This document shows, in pieces, positions 8,457 through 16,502 of a DNA stretch of 64,000 nt. The position numbers and the translations under genes were made by a program. Under the pieces are notes generated by a model. It was not told where the DNA came from and did not search any database. It saw only the letters and a list, made by a program, of their open reading frames with translations. How positions within the stretch are numbered: position 1 is the stretch's first letter; every line of letters begins with the position of its first letter. Where the stretch lies: contig CAVZVI010000011.1 in the NCBI GenBank assembly GCA_963778675.1, positions 186,001 to 250,000 on the forward strand. Direction: 5' to 3'. Source of the stretch: CAWCDJ01 sp963778675 (GTDB taxonomy: Bacteria; Acidobacteriota; Terriglobia; Bryobacterales; Bryobacteraceae).

Positions 8457-9328
8457 TTCTCGATCCTGTTGTCCTCCGTCCAGTGATTCCAGGCGGCACG
8501 GGCGATCTTGGCAATCACGCCCTCCCGCGTGGCCTCGGGAGCGGTGGAATCGGACACGAAGACGGAAATCGCCAGGTGGCGTCCGTCGGGCAGCGTGATC
8601 AGGCCGGAATCATTGGTAGCGCGGGTCAGTCCGTTCGAAGTGCCCGACGTTCCGGTCTTGTGCGCCACCGGCGTGCCGGTCGGCAGCAGGCCCTTCAACC
8701 GCCGCGGGCCGGTCGGCGAGCCGGTCATCCACTGCATCAGGAGCGCGCGGCTGGCGGACGACAGGCCCGCTCCGCCCTGGAACTTCACCAGCAGCGACGT
8801 CATCGCGAGCGGCGTGGCCCAGTTTCGATACTGCACCATCGGACCTTGCGCCATCTCCTTCTCCGAGGTCGCCACGGCGATTCCGTGAATCCCCAGGGCC
8901 TGCAGGTACTCCGTAACCGCCGCGGGACCTCCCGCCATCCTCAGCAGGACGTCGGAGGCGGTGCCGTCGCTATCCGAGATCATGAAGCGCAGCAGGTCAC
9001 GGAGATGCATCGTCACGCCCTTGGGAAAGCGGTCGCGGATGCCGCTGTAGACGCCGGTGGGGACGAAATCCGCCGGCGAGACCGTGACGGATAGATCGAG
9101 CCGCAGCGCTCCGCGGTCCACCTGGTGGAGAATCGCCATGCCGATCGGAAACTTGTAGACGCTCTGCATCGGGAAGCGCGTGTTGCCTTCGATCGAGACC
9201 GCTTCGCCGGTTTCCACCAGAACCGCGGCAGCGCCGACCTTTCCTTGCGCGGGGACCGCGAGCGACTCGAACTGGCCGGCGAGCGGAGGCGCCCCGGCGT
9301 AGGCGAAAAGCAGCAGCAGGGCAAGCAT
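8453..9328 (-). CDS. Class A beta-lactamase (PER/VEB-like subclass A2)
   Basis: A 291-residue secreted serine hydrolase with a signal peptide (MLALLLLFAYAGAPPLAG). The nucleophile motif is S56-V-Y-K59. The second motif is S120-D121-G122, where most class A enzymes have SDN. The omega loop has E156 in SEKEMAQGP, followed by VQYRNW as in PER/VEB-type enzymes. The third motif is K224-T-G. These are all the catalytic elements needed to hydrolyse beta-lactams, probably in the periplasm. I start at the ATG at 9328 because it gives a clean signal peptide. A longer frame reaches upstream into the divergent ABC gene. Whether it gives resistance cannot be judged from sequence. Confidence 0.9.
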   Translation of the reverse strand: MLALLLLFAYAGAPPLAGQFESLAVPAQGKVGAAAVLVETGEAVSIEGNTRFPMQSVYKFPIGMAILHQVDRGALRLDLSVTVSPADFVPTGVYSGIRDRFPKGVTMHLRDLLRFMISDSDGTASDVLLRMAGGPAAVTEYLQALGIHGIAVATSEKEMAQGPMVQYRNWATPLAMTSLLVKFQGGAGLSSASRALLMQWMTGSPTGPRRLKGLLPTGTPVAHKTGTSGTSNGLTRATNDSGLITLPDGRHLAISVFVSDSTAPEATREGVIAKIARAAWNHWTEDNRIEK

Positions 9329-9361
9329 CTTGCCCCAGGATAACAGGCCGGGCGCGAAACA

Positions 9362-10819
9362 TTGTATTCTGGCGGATTGCTGCTCCGGGTTGAAAACGTC
9401 ACCAAGCATTATGGCGGCGTCACTGCATTGCGCTCAGCCCGTTTTGCGCTGCGGCGCGGCGAGGTCCATGCGCTGATCGGCGAGAACGGCGCGGGCAAGA
9501 GCACGCTTGCCAAGATCATCGCCGGATCGGTGCGCGCCGACCGTGCGGAGATCGAAATCGACGGCAGGCCTGCCGGCATCGCGAGCCCTCTCGATGCGCA
9601 GCGGCTGGGCATCGGGATCATCTACCAGGAGCTCGACCTGTTCCCCAACCTCACCGTGGGCGAAAACCTGGTGATCGGCAACCTCCACTTTCCGGAAGGC
9701 GCGCTGGTCAAGCCGCGCCGCATGGAGGCCTTTTGCCGGCCGTTCCTGAAACAGGTGGGGCTCGATTGCGGGCTGGGAGAAATGGTGGCGGACCTTCCGG
9801 TGGGCCGGAGGCAGTTGCTGGCCATCGCCCGCGCGTTGAGCATGAACGCCCGCATCCTGCTGATGGACGAGCCGACCAGTTCGCTGTTCGATGACGCCGT
9901 GGAGCGCCTGTTCGGCCTGATCCGCACGCTGAAGGAGCGCGGCGTCTCGGTGGTGTACGTGTCGCACAAGATGGAGGAGATGTTCCGCATCTCGGACCGC
10001 ATCACGGTGCTGCGCGACGGCGAAACCGTGGCGACGCTCGAAACCGCCGCAACTACTCCCGCGGAGATCATCCGCCTGATGGTGGGGCGGGAACTGAAGC
10101 TGGCGGAACGAGCGGAACGCGCCGGCGGCGAGGTGGTATTGCGCGCCGAAAAGCTGGCCACCCGTAAGCTGCGCGATGTCTCGTTCGAGTTGCGGCGGGG
10201 CGAGGTGTTGGGAGTGGCGGGGCTGGTGGGCGCGGGGCGGAGCGAGCTGGGAGAGGCGCTCTGCGGGCTGGATCGGATCGCCGGCGGACAAATCCGATGG
10301 GCAGGCCAGGAGGCCCGCGCCACGATTTCTCTCCTCCCCGAGGACCGGCGAGAGCAGGGACTGATGATGGATATGAGCGTCAGCGAAAACGGTACGCTGG
10401 CTTCGCTCGGGCGCTTTGCCCGGTTCGGGTTCCTCCGCCGCCGGGAAGAGGCGCGCGCGCTCGATCCGCTGGTGCGGCAACTGGCGCTCGACTGCCCTTC
10501 GCTCGAGGCCGCCGTCAGCACGCTCAGCGGCGGCAACCAGCAAAAGGTGCTGCTGGCCCGGTGGCTGCTGGTCAACCCCGACGTACTCTTTCTCGACGAT
10601 CCGACGCGCGGCATCGATGTAGCGGCCAAACAGGACATCTACCGCATCATCGACGCCCTGGCCGCTGCCGGCAAAGGCGTCATCCTGGTGAGCTCGGAGC
10701 TTCCCGAGCTGCTGCGCTGCTCCGACCGCATCCTGGTGCTGTGCGAAGGGCGGGTCACGGCGGTCTATGATGCAAAAGAGGCGACCCAGGAGAAGATCAT
10801 GGCAGCGGCTACCGAATGA
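9362..10819 (+). CDS. Ribose/galactose-type sugar ABC importer, double ATPase subunit
   Basis: About 485 residues with two ATPase halves in the RbsA/MglA pattern. The first half has Walker A GENGAGKST, a signature VGRRQLLAIARAL and Walker B ILLMDEPTSSL. The second half has the family's degenerate Walker A (GLVGAGRSEL), a signature LSGGNQQKVLLARW and Walker B VLFLDDPTRGID. It powers uptake through the permease encoded next. The start is uncertain. There is no ATG near the beginning, and TTG codons at 9362 and 9377 are the best choices. The start lies only 33 bases from the divergent beta-lactamase start, so its promoter probably overlaps that gene. Confidence 0.92.
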   Translation: MYSGGLLLRVENVTKHYGGVTALRSARFALRRGEVHALIGENGAGKSTLAKIIAGSVRADRAEIEIDGRPAGIASPLDAQRLGIGIIYQELDLFPNLTVGENLVIGNLHFPEGALVKPRRMEAFCRPFLKQVGLDCGLGEMVADLPVGRRQLLAIARALSMNARILLMDEPTSSLFDDAVERLFGLIRTLKERGVSVVYVSHKMEEMFRISDRITVLRDGETVATLETAATTPAEIIRLMVGRELKLAERAERAGGEVVLRAEKLATRKLRDVSFELRRGEVLGVAGLVGAGRSELGEALCGLDRIAGGQIRWAGQEARATISLLPEDRREQGLMMDMSVSENGTLASLGRFARFGFLRRREEARALDPLVRQLALDCPSLEAAVSTLSGGNQQKVLLARWLLVNPDVLFLDDPTRGIDVAAKQDIYRIIDALAAAGKGVILVSSELPELLRCSDRILVLCEGRVTAVYDAKEATQEKIMAAATE

Positions 10820-11784
10820 CCATCGCATGGCGGAAGGCCCGGAGCGTCGCCGCGCTCGCGGGAATCATCGTGCTCGCGATCCTGATCAGCCCCTCGGCGT
10901 CGGACGGTTCGCGTATTTTCCTGCAGGCCGGCAACCTCACCGATATCCTGCGGCAGGTCTCGCTCATCGGTATGATCTCGCTGGCCATGACGCTGGTGAT
11001 CCTCACCGGCGGGATCGATCTGAGCGTCGGCAGCATCCTGGCGCTCTCCACCACGCTCACCGCCATGTTCCTGACGCGCTACTGGGGCGGCACGGGGAAC
11101 GGCACCCACATTCTGCTCGCAATCTTGGGAGCGGTGGCCGCCGCCGCGCTGGTGGGCGCGGTCAACGGGGCAGTGGTCGCCGCCCTCCGAATGCAGCCGT
11201 TCATTGTGACGCTGGCTTCCATGATCGGCATCCGCGGGCTGGCGAAGTGGCTGTCGAGCAACGAAAACATCGATATCGGCTTCGGCCGCGATGTGGCCGC
11301 GCAATTCGCCGAAGTGTTCCGCGCCAAAGCGGTGGTGATCGGCTCATATGCGGCGGCCGCGGTGGCCTTCTGGGTGCTGCTGGCGCGTACCGTCTTCGGC
11401 CGGCACGTTCGCGCCATCGGGGACAACGAAAGAGCCGCGGAATACGCCGGTCTGCCGATCCGCCGCACCAAGGTCTGGGTCTATGCGCTGTCGGGGCTGG
11501 TCTCGGGATTCGCCGGGGTGCTGTATGCCGCCGAGAACCACCAGGGCAATCCCAATGCCGGCGTGGCCTATGAGCTCGACGCCATCGCCGCCGTGGTGAT
11601 CGGCGGAACGCGGCTTTCGGGCGGCAAAGGCTCGATTTCAGGTACGATCGTGGGGACCCTGATCATGGGGGTTCTGACCAACATGCTGCGGCTCAACAAC
11701 GTCGATAGCAACGTGGAGATGATGATCAAGGCTGTGATCATCGTGCTGGCGGTGGCGGCGCAGCGGGAGCGCAACGAAAAATGA
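10816..11784 (+). CDS. Ribose-type sugar ABC importer, permease subunit (RbsC family)
   Basis: A 322-residue membrane protein with about eight to ten helices. Family hallmarks are MTLVILTGGIDLSVGSILAL near the N-terminus, TLASMIGIRGLAKWLSS in the middle, and a C-terminal VVIGGTRLSGGKGSISGT segment. RbsC-type permeases form the inner-membrane channel of sugar importers. Its ATG overlaps the stop of the ATPase gene (ATGA), and the binding-protein gene overlaps its own stop, so all three are translated as one unit. The sugar is not identifiable here. Ribose, xylose, galactose or autoinducer-2 are all substrates known for this family. Confidence 0.93.
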   Translation: MTIAWRKARSVAALAGIIVLAILISPSASDGSRIFLQAGNLTDILRQVSLIGMISLAMTLVILTGGIDLSVGSILALSTTLTAMFLTRYWGGTGNGTHILLAILGAVAAAALVGAVNGAVVAALRMQPFIVTLASMIGIRGLAKWLSSNENIDIGFGRDVAAQFAEVFRAKAVVIGSYAAAAVAFWVLLARTVFGRHVRAIGDNERAAEYAGLPIRRTKVWVYALSGLVSGFAGVLYAAENHQGNPNAGVAYELDAIAAVVIGGTRLSGGKGSISGTIVGTLIMGVLTNMLRLNNVDSNVEMMIKAVIIVLAVAAQRERNEK

Positions 11785-12746
11785 AGCGGACCGTATTGCT
11801 GCTGGGCGCGGCGTTGTGTTTGGCCGCGTGCGGCAGCGGAAACAGGAAGCAGTTGATGGTGGCGTTCAGCCAGGCCAATAATGCGGAGCCTTACCGCGCG
11901 GCCCAGAACGCGCTCATGACGAAGCTGTTCGCGCAGTATCCGGACGTCCGGCTGGTGATATCCGACGCGCAGCAGGACAACAGCAAGCAGGTGGCGCAGG
12001 TGGAGACGTTCATCCGCCAGAAGCCCGACCTGCTGATCGTGGCGCCCAATGAGCGCGCGGCGCTGACCGCCGTCATGGGGGAGGCGATGGAAGCGCACAT
12101 CCCGGTCATCTGCCTGGAGCGCGACATCCTGCAGCCGAACTACACCACCTACGTCCACAGCGATAACGTCGCCATCGGCCGCCAGGCGGGCCAGTTCATC
12201 GTGGATTACCTCTCGAAGAAGTACGGCAAGCCCCAGGGCAATGTCGTCGCGATGCGCGGGCTACTGGGCGTCGAGGGTGAGATCAATCGCGACCGCGGCG
12301 CGAAGGAGGTTTTCGACCGCTACCCGGGCATCAAGATCGTGGCCGACCCGGTGGCCGACTGGATCCAGGCCAAGGCCAAGGACCGCATGACCGAAGTGCT
12401 GCGCGCGCAGCCGAAGATCGACGTGGTGTACGGGCACAACGACCCGATGGCCATCGGCGCCTACCTGGCGGCCAAGGAACTCGGCCGCGACAAGGAGATG
12501 ATCTTCGTCGGCGTGGATGGCCTGGGCGGCCCGGCGGGCGGCATCAGGAAGGTGATGGACGGAGTGCTGGCAGCTACGTTTGTCTATCCGCTGTGCGTCG
12601 ACAAGGCCGTGGAGATCGGCAACCGCATCCTGCACGAGCCGGGCTTCCGGCCGCAGAAGGATTACACGATCGATTCCGTCATGGTGACGCCGGAGAACGC
12701 AGCCGAGATGTACAAGAAGTTCACGGTCCCGGGGATGGACGAGTGA
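11781..12746 (+). CDS. Sugar ABC importer, substrate-binding lipoprotein (RbsB family)
   Basis: A 321-residue protein beginning MKRTVLLLGAALCLAACGSG. LAAC is a lipobox, so the mature protein is a lipid-anchored binding protein. The fold of the Peripla_BP_4 family shows in LMVAFSQANNAEPYRAAQ, in PDLLIVAPNERAALTAVM, and in VVYGHNDPMAIGAYLAAKEL, which includes the ligand-contacting NDPMA loop, and in IFVGVDGLGGP. It captures the substrate and delivers it to the permease. Its start overlaps the permease stop (ATGA), and its stop overlaps the GTG start of the downstream propeller gene. Confidence 0.92.
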   Translation: MKRTVLLLGAALCLAACGSGNRKQLMVAFSQANNAEPYRAAQNALMTKLFAQYPDVRLVISDAQQDNSKQVAQVETFIRQKPDLLIVAPNERAALTAVMGEAMEAHIPVICLERDILQPNYTTYVHSDNVAIGRQAGQFIVDYLSKKYGKPQGNVVAMRGLLGVEGEINRDRGAKEVFDRYPGIKIVADPVADWIQAKAKDRMTEVLRAQPKIDVVYGHNDPMAIGAYLAAKELGRDKEMIFVGVDGLGGPAGGIRKVMDGVLAATFVYPLCVDKAVEIGNRILHEPGFRPQKDYTIDSVMVTPENAAEMYKKFTVPGMDE

Positions 12747-13741
12747 GGCTGCTGCTGGTCTGCTGCCTGGCGGCGTCCGCCCAGACGTGGGTCCGGCAGG
12801 AGAGTGGAACTGCGGCTTCGCTGCGCGGCGTAAGCGCGGTGAATGCGCGGGTAGTGTGGGCCAGCGGCACGGGCGGAACGTATCTGAAGACGACGGATGG
12901 CGGCGCGCACTGGATCGCTGCCCGGGTGCCCGGCGCGGAGGCGCTGGATTTCCGTGACGTACACGCGGTGGATGACCGCACAGTGTACCTGCTGAGTGCC
13001 GGCACCGGCGACAAGGCGCGAATCTACAAGACCACCGACGGCGGGGCAAACTGGGCGCTGCAACTGACGAATCCCGACGCGGACGGATTCTTCGACGCGC
13101 TGGCCTTTTGGGACGCGGAGCATGGAATCGTGCTGGGCGATCCGGTGGGCGGAAGGTTCGTGGTGTTCACGACGGAAGACGCCACATGGTGGCAAAACCG
13201 CACCGGGCCCGAGGCGCGGCCGGGCGAAGGCGCCTTCGCGGCCAGCGGCACCTGCCTGATCGTAGGCGGCGCGCACGAGGCATGGTTCGCTTCCGGCGCG
13301 GCCCGCGTCTTCCACTCGACGGATGAAGGACGCACCTGGCAGGTCTCTTCCACCCCGATGCGGCACGACAAACCCTCGGCCGGCATCTTCTCCCTGGCGT
13401 TTTCAGACGCGCGGAACGGAGTCGCGGTGGGCGGAGATTACGCGCAAGACCAGGAGACCCGCGGCAACATCGCGGTTACGTCCGACGGCGGCCATACTTG
13501 GAGAGAGCCGCCCGGGCGCCCCGCCGGATTCCGCTCCGCGGTAGCCTGGGTGCCGGACCGCAAGCTCTGGATCGCTGTGGGCACCTCCGGCTCGGACATC
13601 TCCCGCGACGGTGGCCGGACATGGACCCGCTTCGACACGGGCGCCTACAACGCCATCGCGTTCATCTCGTCCAAAGCCGGCTGGGCCGTCGGCGCGAAGG
13701 GCGCGGTGGCGCAGTTTCAGTTGATAAAGCCGCGACCGTAA
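12743..13741 (+). CDS. Secreted beta-propeller protein (YCF48/BNR-repeat type)
   Basis: A 332-residue protein that starts at GTG 12743, overlapping the lipoprotein stop as GTGA. The first residues (MRLLLVCCLAASAQTWV) form a signal peptide. The body has repeated propeller blades, each with a T-x-D-G-G-x-x-W motif: TTDGGAHW, TTDGGANW, STDEGRTW, TSDGGHTW and SRDGGRTW. These are typical of BNR/sialidase-like and YCF48 photosystem-assembly-factor-like proteins. Catalytic sialidase arginines cannot be assigned. Tight coupling to a sugar importer suggests a role in handling extracellular glycan or in importer assembly. That is inference only. Confidence 0.78.
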   Translation: MRLLLVCCLAASAQTWVRQESGTAASLRGVSAVNARVVWASGTGGTYLKTTDGGAHWIAARVPGAEALDFRDVHAVDDRTVYLLSAGTGDKARIYKTTDGGANWALQLTNPDADGFFDALAFWDAEHGIVLGDPVGGRFVVFTTEDATWWQNRTGPEARPGEGAFAASGTCLIVGGAHEAWFASGAARVFHSTDEGRTWQVSSTPMRHDKPSAGIFSLAFSDARNGVAVGGDYAQDQETRGNIAVTSDGGHTWREPPGRPAGFRSAVAWVPDRKLWIAVGTSGSDISRDGGRTWTRFDTGAYNAIAFISSKAGWAVGAKGAVAQFQLIKPRP

Positions 13742-13750
13742 CGGAGCGGG

Positions 13751-16237
13751 TTAAGCCAGGTCGAACTTCTCCTGGTGCAACTGGTTGTCGCTTTTGACAA
13801 TCACCGTCCGTCCCAGCACCTCTTCCAACTCCTGGAGGTAGCTGTTCTGGTTGGACTTGAGCAGCTTCGCCACATCGGGAGCGACGCGCAGCATCACGTC
13901 TTTGCCCTCTACGGCCTTGGCGATCTTCTGCGCTTCCTGCAGAATTTCGCCGACCACCGTCTGCGGGCTCTTCACGTAGCCGGCGCCCTCGCAATACGGA
14001 CAGGGCGTACACAGCGTGCGCTCCAGGCTTTGCTTGACCCGCTTGCGGGTGATCGCCACCAGTCCGAAATCGTTGAACTGGAGAATCTTGTAGGGCGCGC
14101 GGTCGGCCCGCATGGCTTCTTCGAGCGCCTGCATCACCTTCTGCCGGTTCTTGCGCTCGTCCATATCGATGAAGTCCACCACGATGATTCCACCGAGGTC
14201 GCGCAGCCGGATCTGCCGCACGATCTCCTTGATGGCGTCCGTGTTGGTCTTGACGATGGTATCTTCCAGGCGGTTCGACTTGCCGACGAACTTTCCGGTA
14301 TTGATGTCGATTGCCACCAGCGCCTCGGTCTGGTTGATGACGATGTAGCCGCCCGATTTCAGCCACACCTTCGGGCGCAGCGCCTTCTCCAGTTCGGACG
14401 TAATACCGAACTCTTCGAAGATCGGGTTGGAGCGCGTGTACATCTTCACGCGGTTAACCAGCGCGGGCTGGAACCGCTGCACGAAACGAAGCACGCTTTC
14501 GTAGCCTTCCTCGTTATCCACCCAGATGCTCTTGAACGCCGAGGTGAGCTGGTCGCGCAACACACGTTCCACGACATTCAGGTCGTGGTGGATGAGCATG
14601 GGGGCCGGCTTGCGCTCGGCCTTCTGCCGCATGTCGAGCCACAGGTTGTAGAGGAACATCATGTCGGCGCGCAGCTCTTCCTCGCTGCGGCCCTCGCCTG
14701 CCGTCCGCACGATGTAGCCGCCCGGAATTCCCGTGCGGTTGCCCTGCAGAATCCGTTTCAGGCGCAAGCGTTCATCATCGCTTGGAATCTTGCGCGATAC
14801 GCCGATGTGGTCGACCGTCGGCATGTAAACCAGGAAGCGGCCCGGCAGCGCGATATGCGACGTGATGCGCGCGCCCTTCTGGCCCAGGGGCTCCTTGGCG
14901 ATCTGGACGATGATCTCCTGCCCTTCCTTCAACAGGTCGCTGATGGAAGGCGCGCCGGACTTCTCCGGGCGCGGCTCATTGCGCGGCGCCTGCACGGTCC
15001 GCTGCTCCACCGGGCGGGGACCCGGCTCGGCCGGACGGGCTTCGGGCGCCGGGCCCTGCTGCGGCCCGCGGTGGCCTTCGGCGGGTGGACGGCCTTCCCT
15101 GCCACCCTCGCGGCCCTCCCTGCCGCGGCGGCGCATACGCCGCGAGACGCGGTGCAAGTACCGCGGACCCTGCTCGCGCAGGGTGGCCGTCAAGCTGGTC
15201 GGAATGCGGGCCGGCTCGGGACCTTCTTCTTCCGCAACCACTTCACCGCCCTCATCGCCGGACTCCGCCGGCACTGGATCATCGCCTGCGGCCTCCACGG
15301 GTTCGGCGGCATCCAGCGGCAGCGGCTCCATTTCCTCGCCCATCTCGGCGGTTTCCGTGGTCTCGGCGACTTCGACCGGCTCGGCCTCGACGGGTTCGGC
15401 TTCGGACGCCTCAGCCTCGGCCTCCGCCTCCTCGGCCTCGGCCTCCGCTACTTCGACTGCCGCGGCGGCGAGTTCGGGTTGCGGCTCGGGCGCAGGTTCC
15501 GCGGCGATCCCGGAAACCGTGGTCTCCTCGAACGCACCACCGCCCTCGGGGGTCTCTTCGATCTCGTCAGAAATGTTGCCGCCAGTGTACTTGGCCAGCG
15601 ATTCGCCCGGCAGGACGAAGAAGTCGTCCGCCTCCGGAGCCTGGGGCTCTGGCGCCGCCGCTTCTTCCTCTACTACCGGCCGTTCTTCCGGCTGCTGGCC
15701 GGGAGAGTAGAACTTGGACTCCGGTAATCCGCGCCGGTCATTCTTTTGCCCGCGCCTGCGACGCCCGCGGCGCCCGCGGCGATCGCGATCATCGCGACGG
15801 TGGTCCTGCGGGGGAGCACCTGCGGCGGGTCCTTCGGCTGCTGCGACGACGGGCGTAGCCAGTTCCTCTACTGCCGCCGGTGCGGCGGCTTCCGCGACCG
15901 GGGCGGATGCCGGTGCCGTCACACCGGGAGGCGGTGCCTGCTGCGGCACGCGGTCCAGCTTGAGGACCTTCTCCTCCACGCTGGTCACGATCTTGTCGTA
16001 CTCTTCGTTATCTTCGAAGAAATCCGACACGTAGAGGAACGCATCCCGGTCCAGGCCAATATCCACGAATGCCGATTGCATTCCCGGCAGGACGCGCGTC
16101 ACCCTGCCTTTGTGGATACTCCCGGCGAGGGAATATTCGTTCTCGCGCTGATGATAGACTTCGACTACCTGATCATCCTCGAGGATCGCCACACGCGTCT
16201 CGTGGCGGTTCGCGGAGATCACTAGCTCCTTGGACAT
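13751..16237 (-). CDS. rng: Ribonuclease E/G with a long insertion in the S1 domain
   Basis: An 828-residue endoribonuclease that cuts single-stranded RNA in rRNA maturation and mRNA decay. The S1 domain begins at SLAGSIHKGRVTRVLPGMQS (about 36-80). It is interrupted by about 330 residues of low-complexity Ala/Glu/Pro sequence with an Arg-rich patch (about 97-430), and resumes at SISDLLKEGQEIIVQIAKEP. The catalytic core has LVAIDINTGKFVG and GGIIVVDFIDMD, whose aspartates bind magnesium, and the Zn-link CTPCPYCEGAGYV. The start at 16237 has GGGAGG 6 bases upstream. It closes the cell-shape gene cluster, as rng does in many bacteria. Confidence 0.93.
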   Translation of the reverse strand: MSKELVISANRHETRVAILEDDQVVEVYHQRENEYSLAGSIHKGRVTRVLPGMQSAFVDIGLDRDAFLYVSDFFEDNEEYDKIVTSVEEKVLKLDRVPQQAPPPGVTAPASAPVAEAAAPAAVEELATPVVAAAEGPAAGAPPQDHRRDDRDRRGRRGRRRRGQKNDRRGLPESKFYSPGQQPEERPVVEEEAAAPEPQAPEADDFFVLPGESLAKYTGGNISDEIEETPEGGGAFEETTVSGIAAEPAPEPQPELAAAAVEVAEAEAEEAEAEAEASEAEPVEAEPVEVAETTETAEMGEEMEPLPLDAAEPVEAAGDDPVPAESGDEGGEVVAEEEGPEPARIPTSLTATLREQGPRYLHRVSRRMRRRGREGREGGREGRPPAEGHRGPQQGPAPEARPAEPGPRPVEQRTVQAPRNEPRPEKSGAPSISDLLKEGQEIIVQIAKEPLGQKGARITSHIALPGRFLVYMPTVDHIGVSRKIPSDDERLRLKRILQGNRTGIPGGYIVRTAGEGRSEEELRADMMFLYNLWLDMRQKAERKPAPMLIHHDLNVVERVLRDQLTSAFKSIWVDNEEGYESVLRFVQRFQPALVNRVKMYTRSNPIFEEFGITSELEKALRPKVWLKSGGYIVINQTEALVAIDINTGKFVGKSNRLEDTIVKTNTDAIKEIVRQIRLRDLGGIIVVDFIDMDERKNRQKVMQALEEAMRADRAPYKILQFNDFGLVAITRKRVKQSLERTLCTPCPYCEGAGYVKSPQTVVGEILQEAQKIAKAVEGKDVMLRVAPDVAKLLKSNQNSYLQELEEVLGRTVIVKSDNQLHQEKFDLA

Positions 16238-16257
16238 CAACTGCCTCCCGTGGAGCA

Positions 16258-16460
16258 TGAAGAGGCTAAACCAGGTGGTAGGTGGGCACCCTGCGTGGGT
16301 CTCGCGTTCCCCGTCCTGGGGAATCGGATCAAGACTGTTACAAACTCACGCTGGCCGGAGGCGGAGCTGCATTCCTCATACACCACCGGCCGGGAACCGC
16401 TCCTCTTACGGGGAGGGCGCTTTGGCGCCACCATCCCGTGGGTCTCTACAGGCTCCCTAA
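16258..16460 (-). ncRNA. Candidate structured RNA between rodA and rng (possibly 6S-like)
   Basis: The 244-base gap between rodA and rng has no convincing ORF but much secondary structure. On the minus strand I see hairpins GGCGC-CAAA-GCGCC, CUCC-CCGUAAGA-GGAG, a long arm closed by GGCCGG/CCGGCC, and UUCCCC-AGGAC-GGGGAA. A 10-base element GAGACCCACG occurs twice, near each end. The 3' part, with GGGTGCCCACCTACC, reminds me of non-enteric 6S RNAs. I could not draw a convincing closing stem, so the family is a guess. It could instead be an unknown leader or processing element of the rng mRNA. No U-tract terminator is visible before rng. Confidence 0.35.
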
Positions 16461-16502
16461 ATTTCTTTCTCGAGCGAGGCCGTTTTTGCGCCTGCGCCCC
16501 GT

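Noticed and set aside
13775..15727. A long plus-strand open frame opposite rng
   Set aside because: Same cause: shadow of the GC-rich coding sequence and the low-complexity insert of rng. No ribosome site or domain.
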